From Oscillospiraceae bacterium (lineage in GTDB: Bacteria; Bacillota; Clostridia; Oscillospirales; Ruminococcaceae): a stretch of DNA of 15,045 bases. This document shows positions 1 to 5,979 of this stretch, in pieces. The position numbers were made by a program, and so were the translations under genes. The notes under the pieces were generated by a model. It made no database searches, had not been told where the DNA came from, and saw nothing but the letters and a program-made list of their open reading frames with translations. Positions within the stretch are counted from its first letter, which is position 1; each line of letters starts with the position of its first letter. Where the stretch lies: assembly GCA_900765125.1 (NCBI GenBank), contig CAAFQL010000107.1, forward strand, positions 1-15,045. Direction: 5' to 3'.

Positions 1-1
1 A

Positions 2-541
2 TCTGTAATTCTTAAGGTTACTATGAGCGACGGTACTACAACTGAAACTGACATCATCAATGAAGTAACATTCGATGGTCAGTCTCCTATGTCTGTATTT
101 ACAGATGGCTATAATACTTCTGAGTATGATGGCGTATACAGAGGTTATGTAAACGGCTATTATAATGGCGAGATGATCGATGCTAAGTCACTGGTTTATG
201 TCGGCGTTAAGGGTGACTCTGACCTGAATGGCATTGTTGAAATTTCAGATGCTTCTCTGACTCTGAAGTACTATGCATATAGAATGGCAATGCTGGATAT
301 TTCATTCACAAAGGATCCTACATCTGACTATGAAACTTTGGCATACTTCCTGTCTGACGTAGATACAGAAAGCAAGCAGGGTAAGGATTCAAATGATGGT
401 ATAATCGATATTTCTGATGCAACCAACATTCTGAAGTATTATGCAAATGATGTGGCTATGCTTAATCCACAGTGGGAAGAAATTATCCCGTCACTGGTTG
501 ATATCCCGAATTCTCTTTGGGCATATAAGGCTGGCAAATAA
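2..541 (+). CDS. Dockerin-bearing secreted protein, C-terminal part (5' end outside window)
   Basis: The reading frame is open from base 2, so the ATG at 23 is almost certainly internal and the gene starts upstream of the window. About 179 C-terminal residues are visible. After a Gly/Tyr-rich stretch comes a dockerin-like module with two EF-hand-type loops. The first (GDSDLNGIVEISDA) has D1, D3, N5, G6, E9 and D12. The second begins DVD and ends NDGIIDISDA, with about nine extra residues in between. Each loop is followed by a helix containing LKYYA. Dockerins bind cohesins on scaffoldins and so attach a secreted protein to a cellulosome- or amylosome-like complex outside the cell. The protein ends about 20 residues after the module. 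No catalytic domain lies in the visible part, so the enzyme or binding activity is unknown. The dockerin assignment is firm; the cohesin partner is unknown. Confidence 0.85.
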   Translation, partial: SVILKVTMSDGTTTETDIINEVTFDGQSPMSVFTDGYNTSEYDGVYRGYVNGYYNGEMIDAKSLVYVGVKGDSDLNGIVEISDASLTLKYYAYRMAMLDISFTKDPTSDYETLAYFLSDVDTESKQGKDSNDGIIDISDATNILKYYANDVAMLNPQWEEIIPSLVDIPNSLWAYKAGK

Positions 542-578
542 TTGCATATACAATTCAATAATGCAATAGCTTAAACAT

Positions 579-610
579 AAAACGTCGCAGCTTCGGTTGC
601 GGCGTTTTTG
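579..610 (+). terminator. Intrinsic terminator of the dockerin gene
   Basis: Bases 581-590 pair with 597-606 (with two G-U pairs). The inner part forms a C(UUCG)G tetraloop, and a T-tract follows from 605. It lies 38 bp past the stop codon at 541. Confidence 0.85.
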
Positions 611-676
611 TATTTTTATCTTTGTAATAATATTAAAAAATAGTCTAAAATAATTGAAGTATTTTTAATGAAACCA

Positions 677-705
677 TTGACATAATTAAAAATGCATGAT
701 ATAAT
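677..705 (+). promoter_or_regulatory. Consensus sigma-A promoter for the small transcript
   Basis: TTGACA at 677-682, a 17-nt spacer and TATAAT at 700-705. TG at 697-698 gives an extended -10 element. Both hexamers are perfect, so transcription should start near 712. No long gene follows; the next plus-strand terminator is at 914-965. Confidence 0.75.
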
Positions 706-763
706 ATAGATATATTATTTCGTAAAATGTAATAAAATATTCAGGAGTGTGAGATGATGTATT

Positions 764-877
764 ATGTTTAGGAGAATTGCATTAATATTTATTGTAATAA
801 CAGCGATTTTAATTATTACAGTAGGTGCTATAATACTGCATAATAAAAGCTTTTCATATGGAATGTTAATCCAGTAA
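764..877 (+). CDS. Possible 37-residue single-span membrane peptide
   Basis: A short frame runs from ATG 764 to TAA 875-877. The N-terminus is charged (MFRR). About 22 almost purely hydrophobic residues follow (Ile, Leu, Val, Ala, Thr), then a short polar tail (HNKSFSYGMLIQ). This is the profile of a one-pass membrane micropeptide. The nearest good ribosome binding site, AGGAG at 743-747, is 16 nt upstream and better placed for a five-codon frame (ATG 754 to TAG 771) that overlaps this start. Translation of the peptide may therefore depend on reinitiation. Promoter and terminator are strong and specific to this unit. It could also be a remnant of a longer gene, or a chance frame inside a small RNA. 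I do not recognise a family. Confidence 0.4.
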   Translation: MFRRIALIFIVITAILIITVGAIILHNKSFSYGMLIQ

Positions 878-913
878 AGTAGAAATCGTGTTATTAAATA
901 TGAATTATAAAAT

Positions 914-965
914 AAAAAAGCTGCTGCGGAATGATATGAAACGCTCAAACCGCAGCAGCTTTTTT
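914..965. terminator. Bidirectional terminator with a 16-bp perfect stem
   Basis: Bases 914-929 (A6 then GCTGCTGCGG) pair perfectly with 950-965 (CCGCAGCAGC then T6) across a 20-nt loop. A and T tracts on both sides allow it to stop the small plus-strand transcript and also the minus-strand operon that ends with rqcP at 977. Confidence 0.9.
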
Positions 966-976
966 ATTTAAATTAT

Positions 977-1219
977 TTACGAAACTATTTGATACAAATC
1001 AGATGCAGTTTCTTTTGTAACGTACTCAGTGACTTTTTCCACACGGATCTTTAAAGCTTTCTGCCCCATGTTTATCTCAATTACATCACCAACTTTCACA
1101 TCATAAGATGCACGTGCTGTTTTTCCGTTTACAATTATTTTTTCGGCATCACACGCTTCATTAGCAACTGTTCTGCGCTTTATAAGACGTGATACTTTTA
1201 GATACTTGTCAAGTCTCAT
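977..1219 (-). CDS. rqcP: RqcP-like S4-domain RNA-binding protein (YabO/Hsp15 family)
   Basis: An 80-residue protein made almost entirely of an S4 RNA-binding fold. It begins MRLDKYLKVSRLIKRRTVA and continues with the typical S4 turn IIVNGKTARASYDVKVGDVI at about residues 28-47. Known family role: RqcP/YabO binds 50S subunits carrying stalled nascent chains and works with RqcH to add C-terminal alanine tails. Length matches B. subtilis YabO (about 86 aa), and the gene lies directly after mazG as yabO follows yabN in Bacillus. The ATG at 1219 has AAGGAG (complement of 1232-1237), which overlaps the mazG stop codon, so the two are probably translationally coupled. It is the last gene of the minus-strand operon. 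Hsp15-type heat-shock function is the alternative, but context favours RqcP. Confidence 0.85.
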   Translation of the reverse strand: MRLDKYLKVSRLIKRRTVANEACDAEKIIVNGKTARASYDVKVGDVIEINMGQKALKIRVEKVTEYVTKETASDLYQIVS

Positions 1220-1236
1220 TTAGGTTTAATTCTCCT

Positions 1237-2034
1237 TTAAATGTTATGTTTTATACTATTCCAGATTCCATCAAGCTGTTCTGTGGAATAGTCGTCCATT
1301 GTATGACCTGAGATCCTTGTGATTTTTTCAACAGCTGAAAATCTGCGGATAAACTTATTTGTTGCAATAGTAAGGCATTCCTCAGCATTAAGTCCGAGTT
1401 TTCTTGCAGCATTTACACATGAAAATAAAACATCACCAAGTTTATCCGTCATAAGTTCCATGTTATCCGATGCAGCAGCTTCAGACAATTCATTAAGTTC
1501 ACTATGAATATTTTTTATAGCGTCTTCTGCGTCAGAAAAATCCATGCCAGATTTTGCAGCACGTTTTCCAACTTTCTGGGCACGAAGCAGCGCAGGAAGT
1601 GAAACAGCTACACTTTCAAGCGTTTCACTGTAGGTTGTCTGTCCCTTTGTTTCCTGTTTTATCGTTTCCCAGTTATCAAGAACTTCTCCTGTATCGACAA
1701 CCGTTACTTTGCCGAAAACATGAGGATGACGTACGATCATTTTCTTGCAGACTTCATCACATACGGCATCAAGATCAAAGTTACCCTTTTCACGTTCGAT
1801 CTGTGTATGAAAAACGACCTGTAAAAGTACGTCACCCAGTTCTTCACGAAGAAGCTCAGCATCGTCATTGTCAATTGCTTCTATAGCCTCGTAAACCTCT
1901 TCAATAAAGTCCATACGTATAGAACTGTGTGTCTGCTCAATGTCCCATGGACAGCCTTCGGGGCTGCGCAGAAGCTTTACTATTTCCACAAGATCATCAA
2001 TATTGTAGAAATCCTTGAATTTAAAATCAATCAT
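1237..2034 (-). CDS. mazG: MazG nucleoside triphosphate pyrophosphohydrolase
   Basis: A 265-residue protein, close to the 263 aa of E. coli MazG, with the tandem-domain layout. The N-terminal domain has the signature SPEGCPWDIEQTH (residues 24-36) and the metal-binding set E45, E46, E49 and E65-D68 (EELGD at 64-68). The C-terminal domain carries E179, E182 and E185 with DKLGD at 197-201. The family hydrolyses (d)NTPs to NMP and pyrophosphate and removes non-canonical nucleotides in the cytoplasm. The start at 2034 has AGGAGG eight bases upstream. It lies between trpS and rqcP. The paired mazG-rqcP order is conserved in Firmicutes. Unlike Bacillus YabN, there is no N-terminal tetrapyrrole methylase domain. 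Confidence 0.95.
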   Translation of the reverse strand: MIDFKFKDFYNIDDLVEIVKLLRSPEGCPWDIEQTHSSIRMDFIEEVYEAIEAIDNDDAELLREELGDVLLQVVFHTQIEREKGNFDLDAVCDEVCKKMIVRHPHVFGKVTVVDTGEVLDNWETIKQETKGQTTYSETLESVAVSLPALLRAQKVGKRAAKSGMDFSDAEDAIKNIHSELNELSEAAASDNMELMTDKLGDVLFSCVNAARKLGLNAEECLTIATNKFIRRFSAVEKITRISGHTMDDYSTEQLDGIWNSIKHNI

Positions 2035-2046
2035 TTTAACCTCCTA

Positions 2047-2073
2047 TAAAACAGGCAGAGCCGAAACTCTGCC
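2047..2073 (-). terminator. Hairpin between trpS and mazG, possible partial terminator
   Basis: GGCAGAG at 2054-2060 pairs with CTCTGCC at 2067-2073 around a 6-nt loop. On the minus strand it is followed by TGTTTTA, a weak U-tract. It lies just after the trpS stop and before the mazG ribosome binding site. It could lower expression of mazG and rqcP relative to trpS rather than end the transcript. Confidence 0.5.
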
Positions 2074-2080
2074 AATACTT

Positions 2081-3088
2081 TTATCTTGCGTCTACAAATC
2101 CGACCTTGCGGTAAACCTTGCTTACTATACGCTGTGAATATGAGAGAGCCTTCTGAGCATTGGTAGTGTAGCATTCTTTAAGATAAGCCTTATCAGCATA
2201 CAGGCGCTTGAATTCTTCCTGCATAGGGCTGAGATGGTCTGCAATAGTTTCACCTACAGCGATCTTAAAGTCACCATAGCCTTTACCCTCGAATTCATTC
2301 TCAATGGCAGCATAGTCTTTGCCTGTAATGCTTGAATAGATGGTCATAAGGTTATTTATACCATCCTTACCATCTGCATAACGAACAACAGTATCGCTGT
2401 CAGTAACAGCTCTTTTGCACTTTCTGATGATAGTATCTTTATCATCAAGTATCAAAATGCAGGCATTGGGATTGTCATCAGACTTAGACATCTTCTTTGT
2501 AGGATCTTGGAGAGACATTACCTTAGCACCAACAGGCGGAATATATGGTTCTGGAAGAGTGAAGAATTCTCCGTATTTCTGATTGAAACGCTGTGCAATA
2601 TTTCTTGCAAGTTCCAGGTGCTGTTTTTGGTCTACTCCTACAGGTACGAGGTCTGCATTATAGGCTAAAATATCAGCTGCCATAAGAACAGGATATGTAA
2701 AGAGCCCTGAGTTTACGTCATCTGCATGACGTGCACTTTTATCCTTGAACTGGGTCATACGTGAAAGCTCACCAAATTGGGTACTGCAACCCAGTACCCA
2801 TGAAAGTTCTGCATGAGTTTTAACATGGCTCTGAATGAAGAGGATAGACTTGTTAAGGTCAATTCCGCAAGCCAGAAGCAGCGCATATGCCTGAAGTGAA
2901 TTCTGACGAAGCTTAGCAGGCTCCTGACGTACTGTAATAGCGTGCATATCTACAACACAGTATACGCAGTTGTATTCGTCCTGAAGCGGTCCCCAGTTTC
3001 TTATAGCGCCTATATAATTTCCCAGCGTAAAAGTACCCGTAGGCTGAATTCCGCTGAAAATAAGTTTTTTCTTAGTAGTTTCTTCCAT
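2081..3088 (-). CDS. trpS: Tryptophanyl-tRNA synthetase
   Basis: A 335-residue class I aminoacyl-tRNA synthetase that charges tRNA-Trp with tryptophan using ATP. The HIGH-equivalent segment is TLGNYIGAI at residues 21-29, after the family-typical FSGIQPTGTF. The GVDQKQHLELAR segment at 151-162 and the KMSKS loop at 199-203 (followed by DDN) are intact. Length is normal for bacterial TrpS (about 330 aa). The ATG at 3088 has AGGAGG 11 nt upstream. The gene lies 23 bp after the carboxypeptidase gene in a shared operon. I see no T-box leader directly upstream, unlike many Firmicute trpS genes, so tRNA-Trp sensing is unlikely here. Confidence 0.97.
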   Translation of the reverse strand: MEETTKKKLIFSGIQPTGTFTLGNYIGAIRNWGPLQDEYNCVYCVVDMHAITVRQEPAKLRQNSLQAYALLLACGIDLNKSILFIQSHVKTHAELSWVLGCSTQFGELSRMTQFKDKSARHADDVNSGLFTYPVLMAADILAYNADLVPVGVDQKQHLELARNIAQRFNQKYGEFFTLPEPYIPPVGAKVMSLQDPTKKMSKSDDNPNACILILDDKDTIIRKCKRAVTDSDTVVRYADGKDGINNLMTIYSSITGKDYAAIENEFEGKGYGDFKIAVGETIADHLSPMQEEFKRLYADKAYLKECYTTNAQKALSYSQRIVSKVYRKVGFVDAR

Positions 3089-3111
3089 AAAAAAGATTTC
3101 CTCCTATGTGT

Positions 3112-4062
3112 TTAAGATAGTGGATCAAGGGCATGACCCAAACGGTTATAAACGATCTTTGCATCCGCAACGTTCAGACCGGAGTACTGAGCATTTGTAG
3201 TACAGAGTATGTATTCTTTTCCGTAAATTTCTGCAAAGCTGCAAAGACAGCTTCCTGCTTCATCAGTAGTACCTGTCTTGCCTCCTATAATTCTGCCGCC
3301 TATAACATCAGCGTTGCCGTATATATCATGTATTTTAGTAAACATTGTGCTTGAGAGGGCTTTGCCGTTAATGGCTCTGTGATAAAAGGTTGTATCTACC
3401 TGTTTGAATACCTCATTGCTATACGCATATCGCATAAGTTTTGCGATGTCATTTGGAGTAGAGTAGTGATTATCATTGTGAAGTCCTGTGGCATTTTCAA
3501 AATGTGTTCCTGTCATGCCAAGTTCCGCAGCCTTTTGATTCATAAGTTCAACGAAAGCTGATTCGGAGCCACTTATAATTATTCCTGCCGCAATACAGCA
3601 TTCACAGCCTGACGGCAGCAATATTCCGTAAATAAGATCCAGTGCGGTAATAGTTTCTCCTGCCCAGAAGCCTGCTGTAGATCCGCCAAGGGCATGAGCA
3701 GATGAAACTGCCTCTTCAGGTATTGTAACATATGAATTCAGATCTTCAAAATTTTCTATGGCTACGATCGCTGTCATGATTTTAGTCATTGATGCCGGAT
3801 ATATTGTATCGTAGCCTGCCTTTTCCGCAATAACTTCACCTGATCCGGCATCTATAAGAATAGCGTGCAGGCTGTTGATATCAAAGAGATCGATAGTTAT
3901 CTTTTCAGGGACTGTTGTCTGCACTGCCTGTTCTTCTGTGACAACAGGCTCTGTAGCAATTTCTTCAGCAGCGCTCTTATCAGATGAACTGCATGAAACA
4001 CATGAAAGGGCAATTACTGAAAATACCGCTGCTGTAACGAGTGAAAAAAGCTGTTTTTTCAT
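3112..4062 (-). CDS. D-alanyl-D-alanine carboxypeptidase-like lipoprotein (peptidase S11 family)
   Basis: About 316 residues from the ATG at 4062. The start MKKQLFSLV leads a hydrophobic segment ending in Cys (C21 or C24), so it is likely an exported lipoprotein. An acidic Thr/Glu linker follows, then an S11-type penicillin-binding domain. The SxxK motif is SMTK (S91-K94) and the third motif is KTGT (262-265). The position of the second motif SxN reads SGC (151-153), so the usual Asn is replaced. No C-terminal PBP5-like beta domain is present, which makes the protein short. Family role: removes terminal D-Ala from peptidoglycan stem peptides. A longer reading starts at GTG 4083, overlapping the upstream gene. 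ATG 4062 is preferred because it sits one base after that gene's TAA (coupling) and gives a normal signal peptide. The missing Asn makes activity uncertain. Confidence 0.85.
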   Translation of the reverse strand: MKKQLFSLVTAAVFSVIALSCVSCSSSDKSAAEEIATEPVVTEEQAVQTTVPEKITIDLFDINSLHAILIDAGSGEVIAEKAGYDTIYPASMTKIMTAIVAIENFEDLNSYVTIPEEAVSSAHALGGSTAGFWAGETITALDLIYGILLPSGCECCIAAGIIISGSESAFVELMNQKAAELGMTGTHFENATGLHNDNHYSTPNDIAKLMRYAYSNEVFKQVDTTFYHRAINGKALSSTMFTKIHDIYGNADVIGGRIIGGKTGTTDEAGSCLCSFAEIYGKEYILCTTNAQYSGLNVADAKIVYNRLGHALDPLS

Positions 4063-4063
4063 T

Positions 4064-4582
4064 TTATATGTTGTTTTCTGCACGATCTTTAAGCTGTGCA
4101 GAGTGAAGTGCCTGCATAAGCTGCTGATAAAGAACGTAAATAGTCTGAGCTTCCTTTGTATCCTGACGAACAGTCATTGGGTCTATAGGTCTCTTGTAGA
4201 TTCCCTTTTTGGTGAGCATATGAACATAGTGCTGTCTGCCCATAGGAAGCGGGAATTTCTTTACAAGAGATGCCTCAGGCAGAAGATGATGAGCATTTGC
4301 GACCAGCAGTCTTGCAGGCTGTATAACTGTCTGGTGACGAAGTGCAGCACCTGTATATTCAGCGCCATTATTAAAGTGTAAGTTGCAGGCACCGTTTGCA
4401 TAAACTGTTAGTGTACAGAGCAGAACCGGATTCATAGGCATATCTATTACCATGCCGTAAACATCGTCCTGTCCAAATTTTCCCAGTTCCTTTGCAGGAT
4501 AGTGTAAAGCAGTATTTCTGATTGAAAGATATTTTTCAGTAACCATGTAGTTGTCAAATGAACCTTGTCTGTTGATAGCCAT
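4064..4582 (-). CDS. Conserved-looking protein of unknown function, 172 aa
   Basis: I do not recognise a named family. The protein appears soluble, with no signal peptide or membrane span. Its middle (about residues 40-80) has alternating hydrophobic strands, DVYGMVIDMPMNPVLLCTL then VYANGACNLHFNNGAEYTG. This looks like a beta-sheet core, and its pattern reminds me of uncharacterised proteins with a 'VWGVLME...YFSxGGG' signature; that is a recollection, not a search result. The region about 81-145 is rich in His, Pro and Lys, and the C-terminal 30 residues look helical. The start at 4582 has AAAGGA upstream. It lies 33 bp after the aminotransferase, and its TAA almost touches the start of the carboxypeptidase, so coupled expression is likely. 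That context suggests, but does not prove, an envelope or amino-acid link. Confidence 0.7.
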   Translation of the reverse strand: MAINRQGSFDNYMVTEKYLSIRNTALHYPAKELGKFGQDDVYGMVIDMPMNPVLLCTLTVYANGACNLHFNNGAEYTGAALRHQTVIQPARLLVANAHHLLPEASLVKKFPLPMGRQHYVHMLTKKGIYKRPIDPMTVRQDTKEAQTIYVLYQQLMQALHSAQLKDRAENNI

Positions 4583-4615
4583 AATTATAATTTTCCTTTC
4601 TGTATATAACCGGGA

Positions 4616-5812
4616 TTATTCTCCCAGTACTTCCTTTGTCATAGCTCCGAGTATTCTTGTACCCTTGGTGAGCTGTTCGTCTGTTGGCGTTGAGAAATTC
4701 ATGCGGAATGAAGTGGTTTTTTCGTTTTCATCTATGAGAAATGCATTTCCCGGTACAAGAGCGATTTTATAATCCTCCACAGCCTTTTTGCAGAATGCGT
4801 TCATGTCGCAGTTTTGAGGAAGAGTACACCAGATAAAGAGTCCGCCTTCCGGCTTTGTATACTTTACCTGCTTGGAAAATGTACTGTCCATTTCGCTCAG
4901 CATGATGTCACGCTTTCTGCGGTAGATCTTTCTGAGATTCATAAAATGCTCATCAAGGTCAACAGTGCGCATGAAACGTTCGCATATAGCCTGTGCCCAG
5001 ATGTTTGAGTGAACGTCGGAAACCTGCTTGCATACTATCATCTTTGAAATTATCTCTGCAGGACCGCTTACATAACCCGTACGGAAACCAGGAGCCAGTA
5101 TCTTTGAAAATGTGCCTGAATATATAACACGATTTTCTGTGTCCATGCTCTTGATGTTAGGAATTGCATTGCCGTCGTATCTGAGATCGCCATATGGGTT
5201 ATCCTCAAGAATAACTATATCATATTCGCAGGCAAGCTCATAAAGACGTTTTCTCTTTGCAAGTGACATAACACCGCCAGTTGGATTCTGGAAATTTGGT
5301 ATAACGTAGATAAGCTTGCATGATGAAGCAGTTTTAATAGCTTCTTCTAAAGCATTCATATCCATTCCGTCAGTTTCAAGAGGAATACCAACGAGATTTA
5401 CGCCATAGGATTTAAAAGCGTTAAGTGAACCGATAAAACTTGGTGATTCACAAATAAGTGTATCTCCTCGGTTCAGCAATACCTTGCAGGCAAGCTCGTT
5501 TGCCTGCTGTGCGCCTGATGTTATGATCAGATCGTCCTTACCTTCGCAATACGTATTATCCTTTGAAAGGCGCTCTTTCAGCAGTGTTCTTAGAGCAGGG
5601 TAACCCTCAGTAATGCTGTACTGCATTGCAAGAACAGGATCTTCATTAAGGAGTTGTTTTGATATTTCAGCTACGGTTTCAGTAGGAAATGCTTCAGCCG
5701 CAGGATTTCCTGCCGCAAATGAAATTACGCCGGGCATACTTGTAAACTTTAAGATCTCACGGATCGCCGACGGCTGGAGAGATGATACATTGTCAGAAAA
5801 TTGAAAACGCAT
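4616..5812 (-). CDS. PLP-dependent aminotransferase, class I/II (2-aminoadipate transaminase-like)
   Basis: A 398-residue fold-type I aminotransferase. The PLP Schiff-base lysine is K237 in YSGTFSKILAPGFRTGY. Other visible residues are N176 in NFQNPTGG, D204 and Y207 in LEDNPYGDLRYDG, and R370 in SFRMNFS for the substrate carboxylate. The N-terminal ISFAAGNPAAEAFP and the overall pattern resemble the LysN/MocR-type aminotransferase group, but there is no helix-turn-helix domain, so it is an enzyme rather than a MocR regulator. The substrate is uncertain: 2-aminoadipate, aromatic or branched-chain amino acids are all possible. It is the first gene of the six-gene minus-strand operon, with promoter at 5877-5905 and a structured leader. 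The start at 5812 has AAAGGA about 11 nt upstream. Confidence 0.9.
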   Translation of the reverse strand: MRFQFSDNVSSLQPSAIREILKFTSMPGVISFAAGNPAAEAFPTETVAEISKQLLNEDPVLAMQYSITEGYPALRTLLKERLSKDNTYCEGKDDLIITSGAQQANELACKVLLNRGDTLICESPSFIGSLNAFKSYGVNLVGIPLETDGMDMNALEEAIKTASSCKLIYVIPNFQNPTGGVMSLAKRKRLYELACEYDIVILEDNPYGDLRYDGNAIPNIKSMDTENRVIYSGTFSKILAPGFRTGYVSGPAEIISKMIVCKQVSDVHSNIWAQAICERFMRTVDLDEHFMNLRKIYRRKRDIMLSEMDSTFSKQVKYTKPEGGLFIWCTLPQNCDMNAFCKKAVEDYKIALVPGNAFLIDENEKTTSFRMNFSTPTDEQLTKGTRILGAMTKEVLGE

Positions 5813-5851
5813 AGGTTTGTATATCCTTTCCTGTAGGCAAACCTTGCCTAC
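5813..5851 (-). promoter_or_regulatory. Leader with two mutually exclusive hairpins or an operator
   Basis: Bases 5833-5840 and 5844-5851 form a perfect 8-bp inverted repeat (GTAGGCAA / TTGCCTAC) with a 3-nt centre. Bases 5813-5819 (AGGTTTG) can instead pair with 5838-5844 (CAAACCT). That second pairing puts the ribosome binding site of the aminotransferase in an 18-nt loop and breaks the first hairpin. Either could regulate translation, or the 8-bp repeat could be a DNA operator just downstream of the start of transcription. Confidence 0.45.
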
Positions 5852-5876
5852 TTACTATAATTTCTATTTACTTTAT

Positions 5877-5905
5877 ATTATAGCACATATTTTTCGTTTC
5901 AGCAA
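5877..5905 (-). promoter_or_regulatory. Promoter of the aminotransferase-to-rqcP operon
   Basis: On the minus strand there is TATAAT (complement of 5877-5882) preceded by TGC, an extended -10. TTGCTG (complement of 5900-5905) lies at 17-nt spacing. Transcription would begin near 5870 and give a leader of about 58 nt. Confidence 0.65.
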
Positions 5906-5962
5906 CATAAATTTTAGAAAAATCTTCCTAAAAAATTATTTGCCTGATTTTTTATAATAAAA

Positions 5963-5979
5963 AGGAGGGATTCATCCTG
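5963..5979 (+). promoter_or_regulatory. Ribosome binding site that selects the CTG start
   Basis: AGGAGG at 5963-5968, eight bases before CTG 5977-5979. This is the strongest site near this gene and decides the unusual start. A TATAAT at 5953-5958 is too close to the site to serve as its -10 box. Confidence 0.65.

Larger units (their letters stand above)
712..965 (+). ncRNA. Predicted short transcript of about 250 nt
   Basis: The span between the consensus promoter at 677-705 and the perfect terminator hairpin at 914-965 defines a short independent RNA. It contains AGGAG at 743-747, a five-codon frame at 754-771 and the 37-residue frame at 764-877. It fills most of the gap between the dockerin gene and rqcP. 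Whether it works as an mRNA, a regulatory RNA or both cannot be decided by reading. Confidence 0.4.

Noticed and set aside
715..948. 77-residue minus-strand reading frame over the small transcription unit
   Set aside because: It is an AT-rich frame opposite the promoter and hairpin, with no convincing ribosome binding site and low-complexity Ile/Leu content.
677..965. Classical type I toxin-antitoxin pair
   Set aside because: No convincing antisense promoter or overlapping antisense RNA could be seen, so only the peptide unit itself is reported.
900..971. 23-codon plus-strand frame running through the terminator hairpin
   Set aside because: No ribosome binding site, and its codons are simply the terminator stem; it is a by-product of the hairpin.
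3089..3111. T-box riboswitch before trpS
   Set aside because: Only 23 bp separate trpS from the upstream gene, and no T-box sequence or specifier stem is present.
3875..4381. 168-residue plus-strand frame
   Set aside because: It lies opposite the carboxypeptidase and the unknown gene, both of which have start signals and protein-like composition. This frame is Cys/Ser-rich shadow sequence.
5953..5958. TATAAT as -10 box of the flippase gene
   Set aside because: Transcription would begin near 5965, inside the ribosome binding site, which would destroy it.
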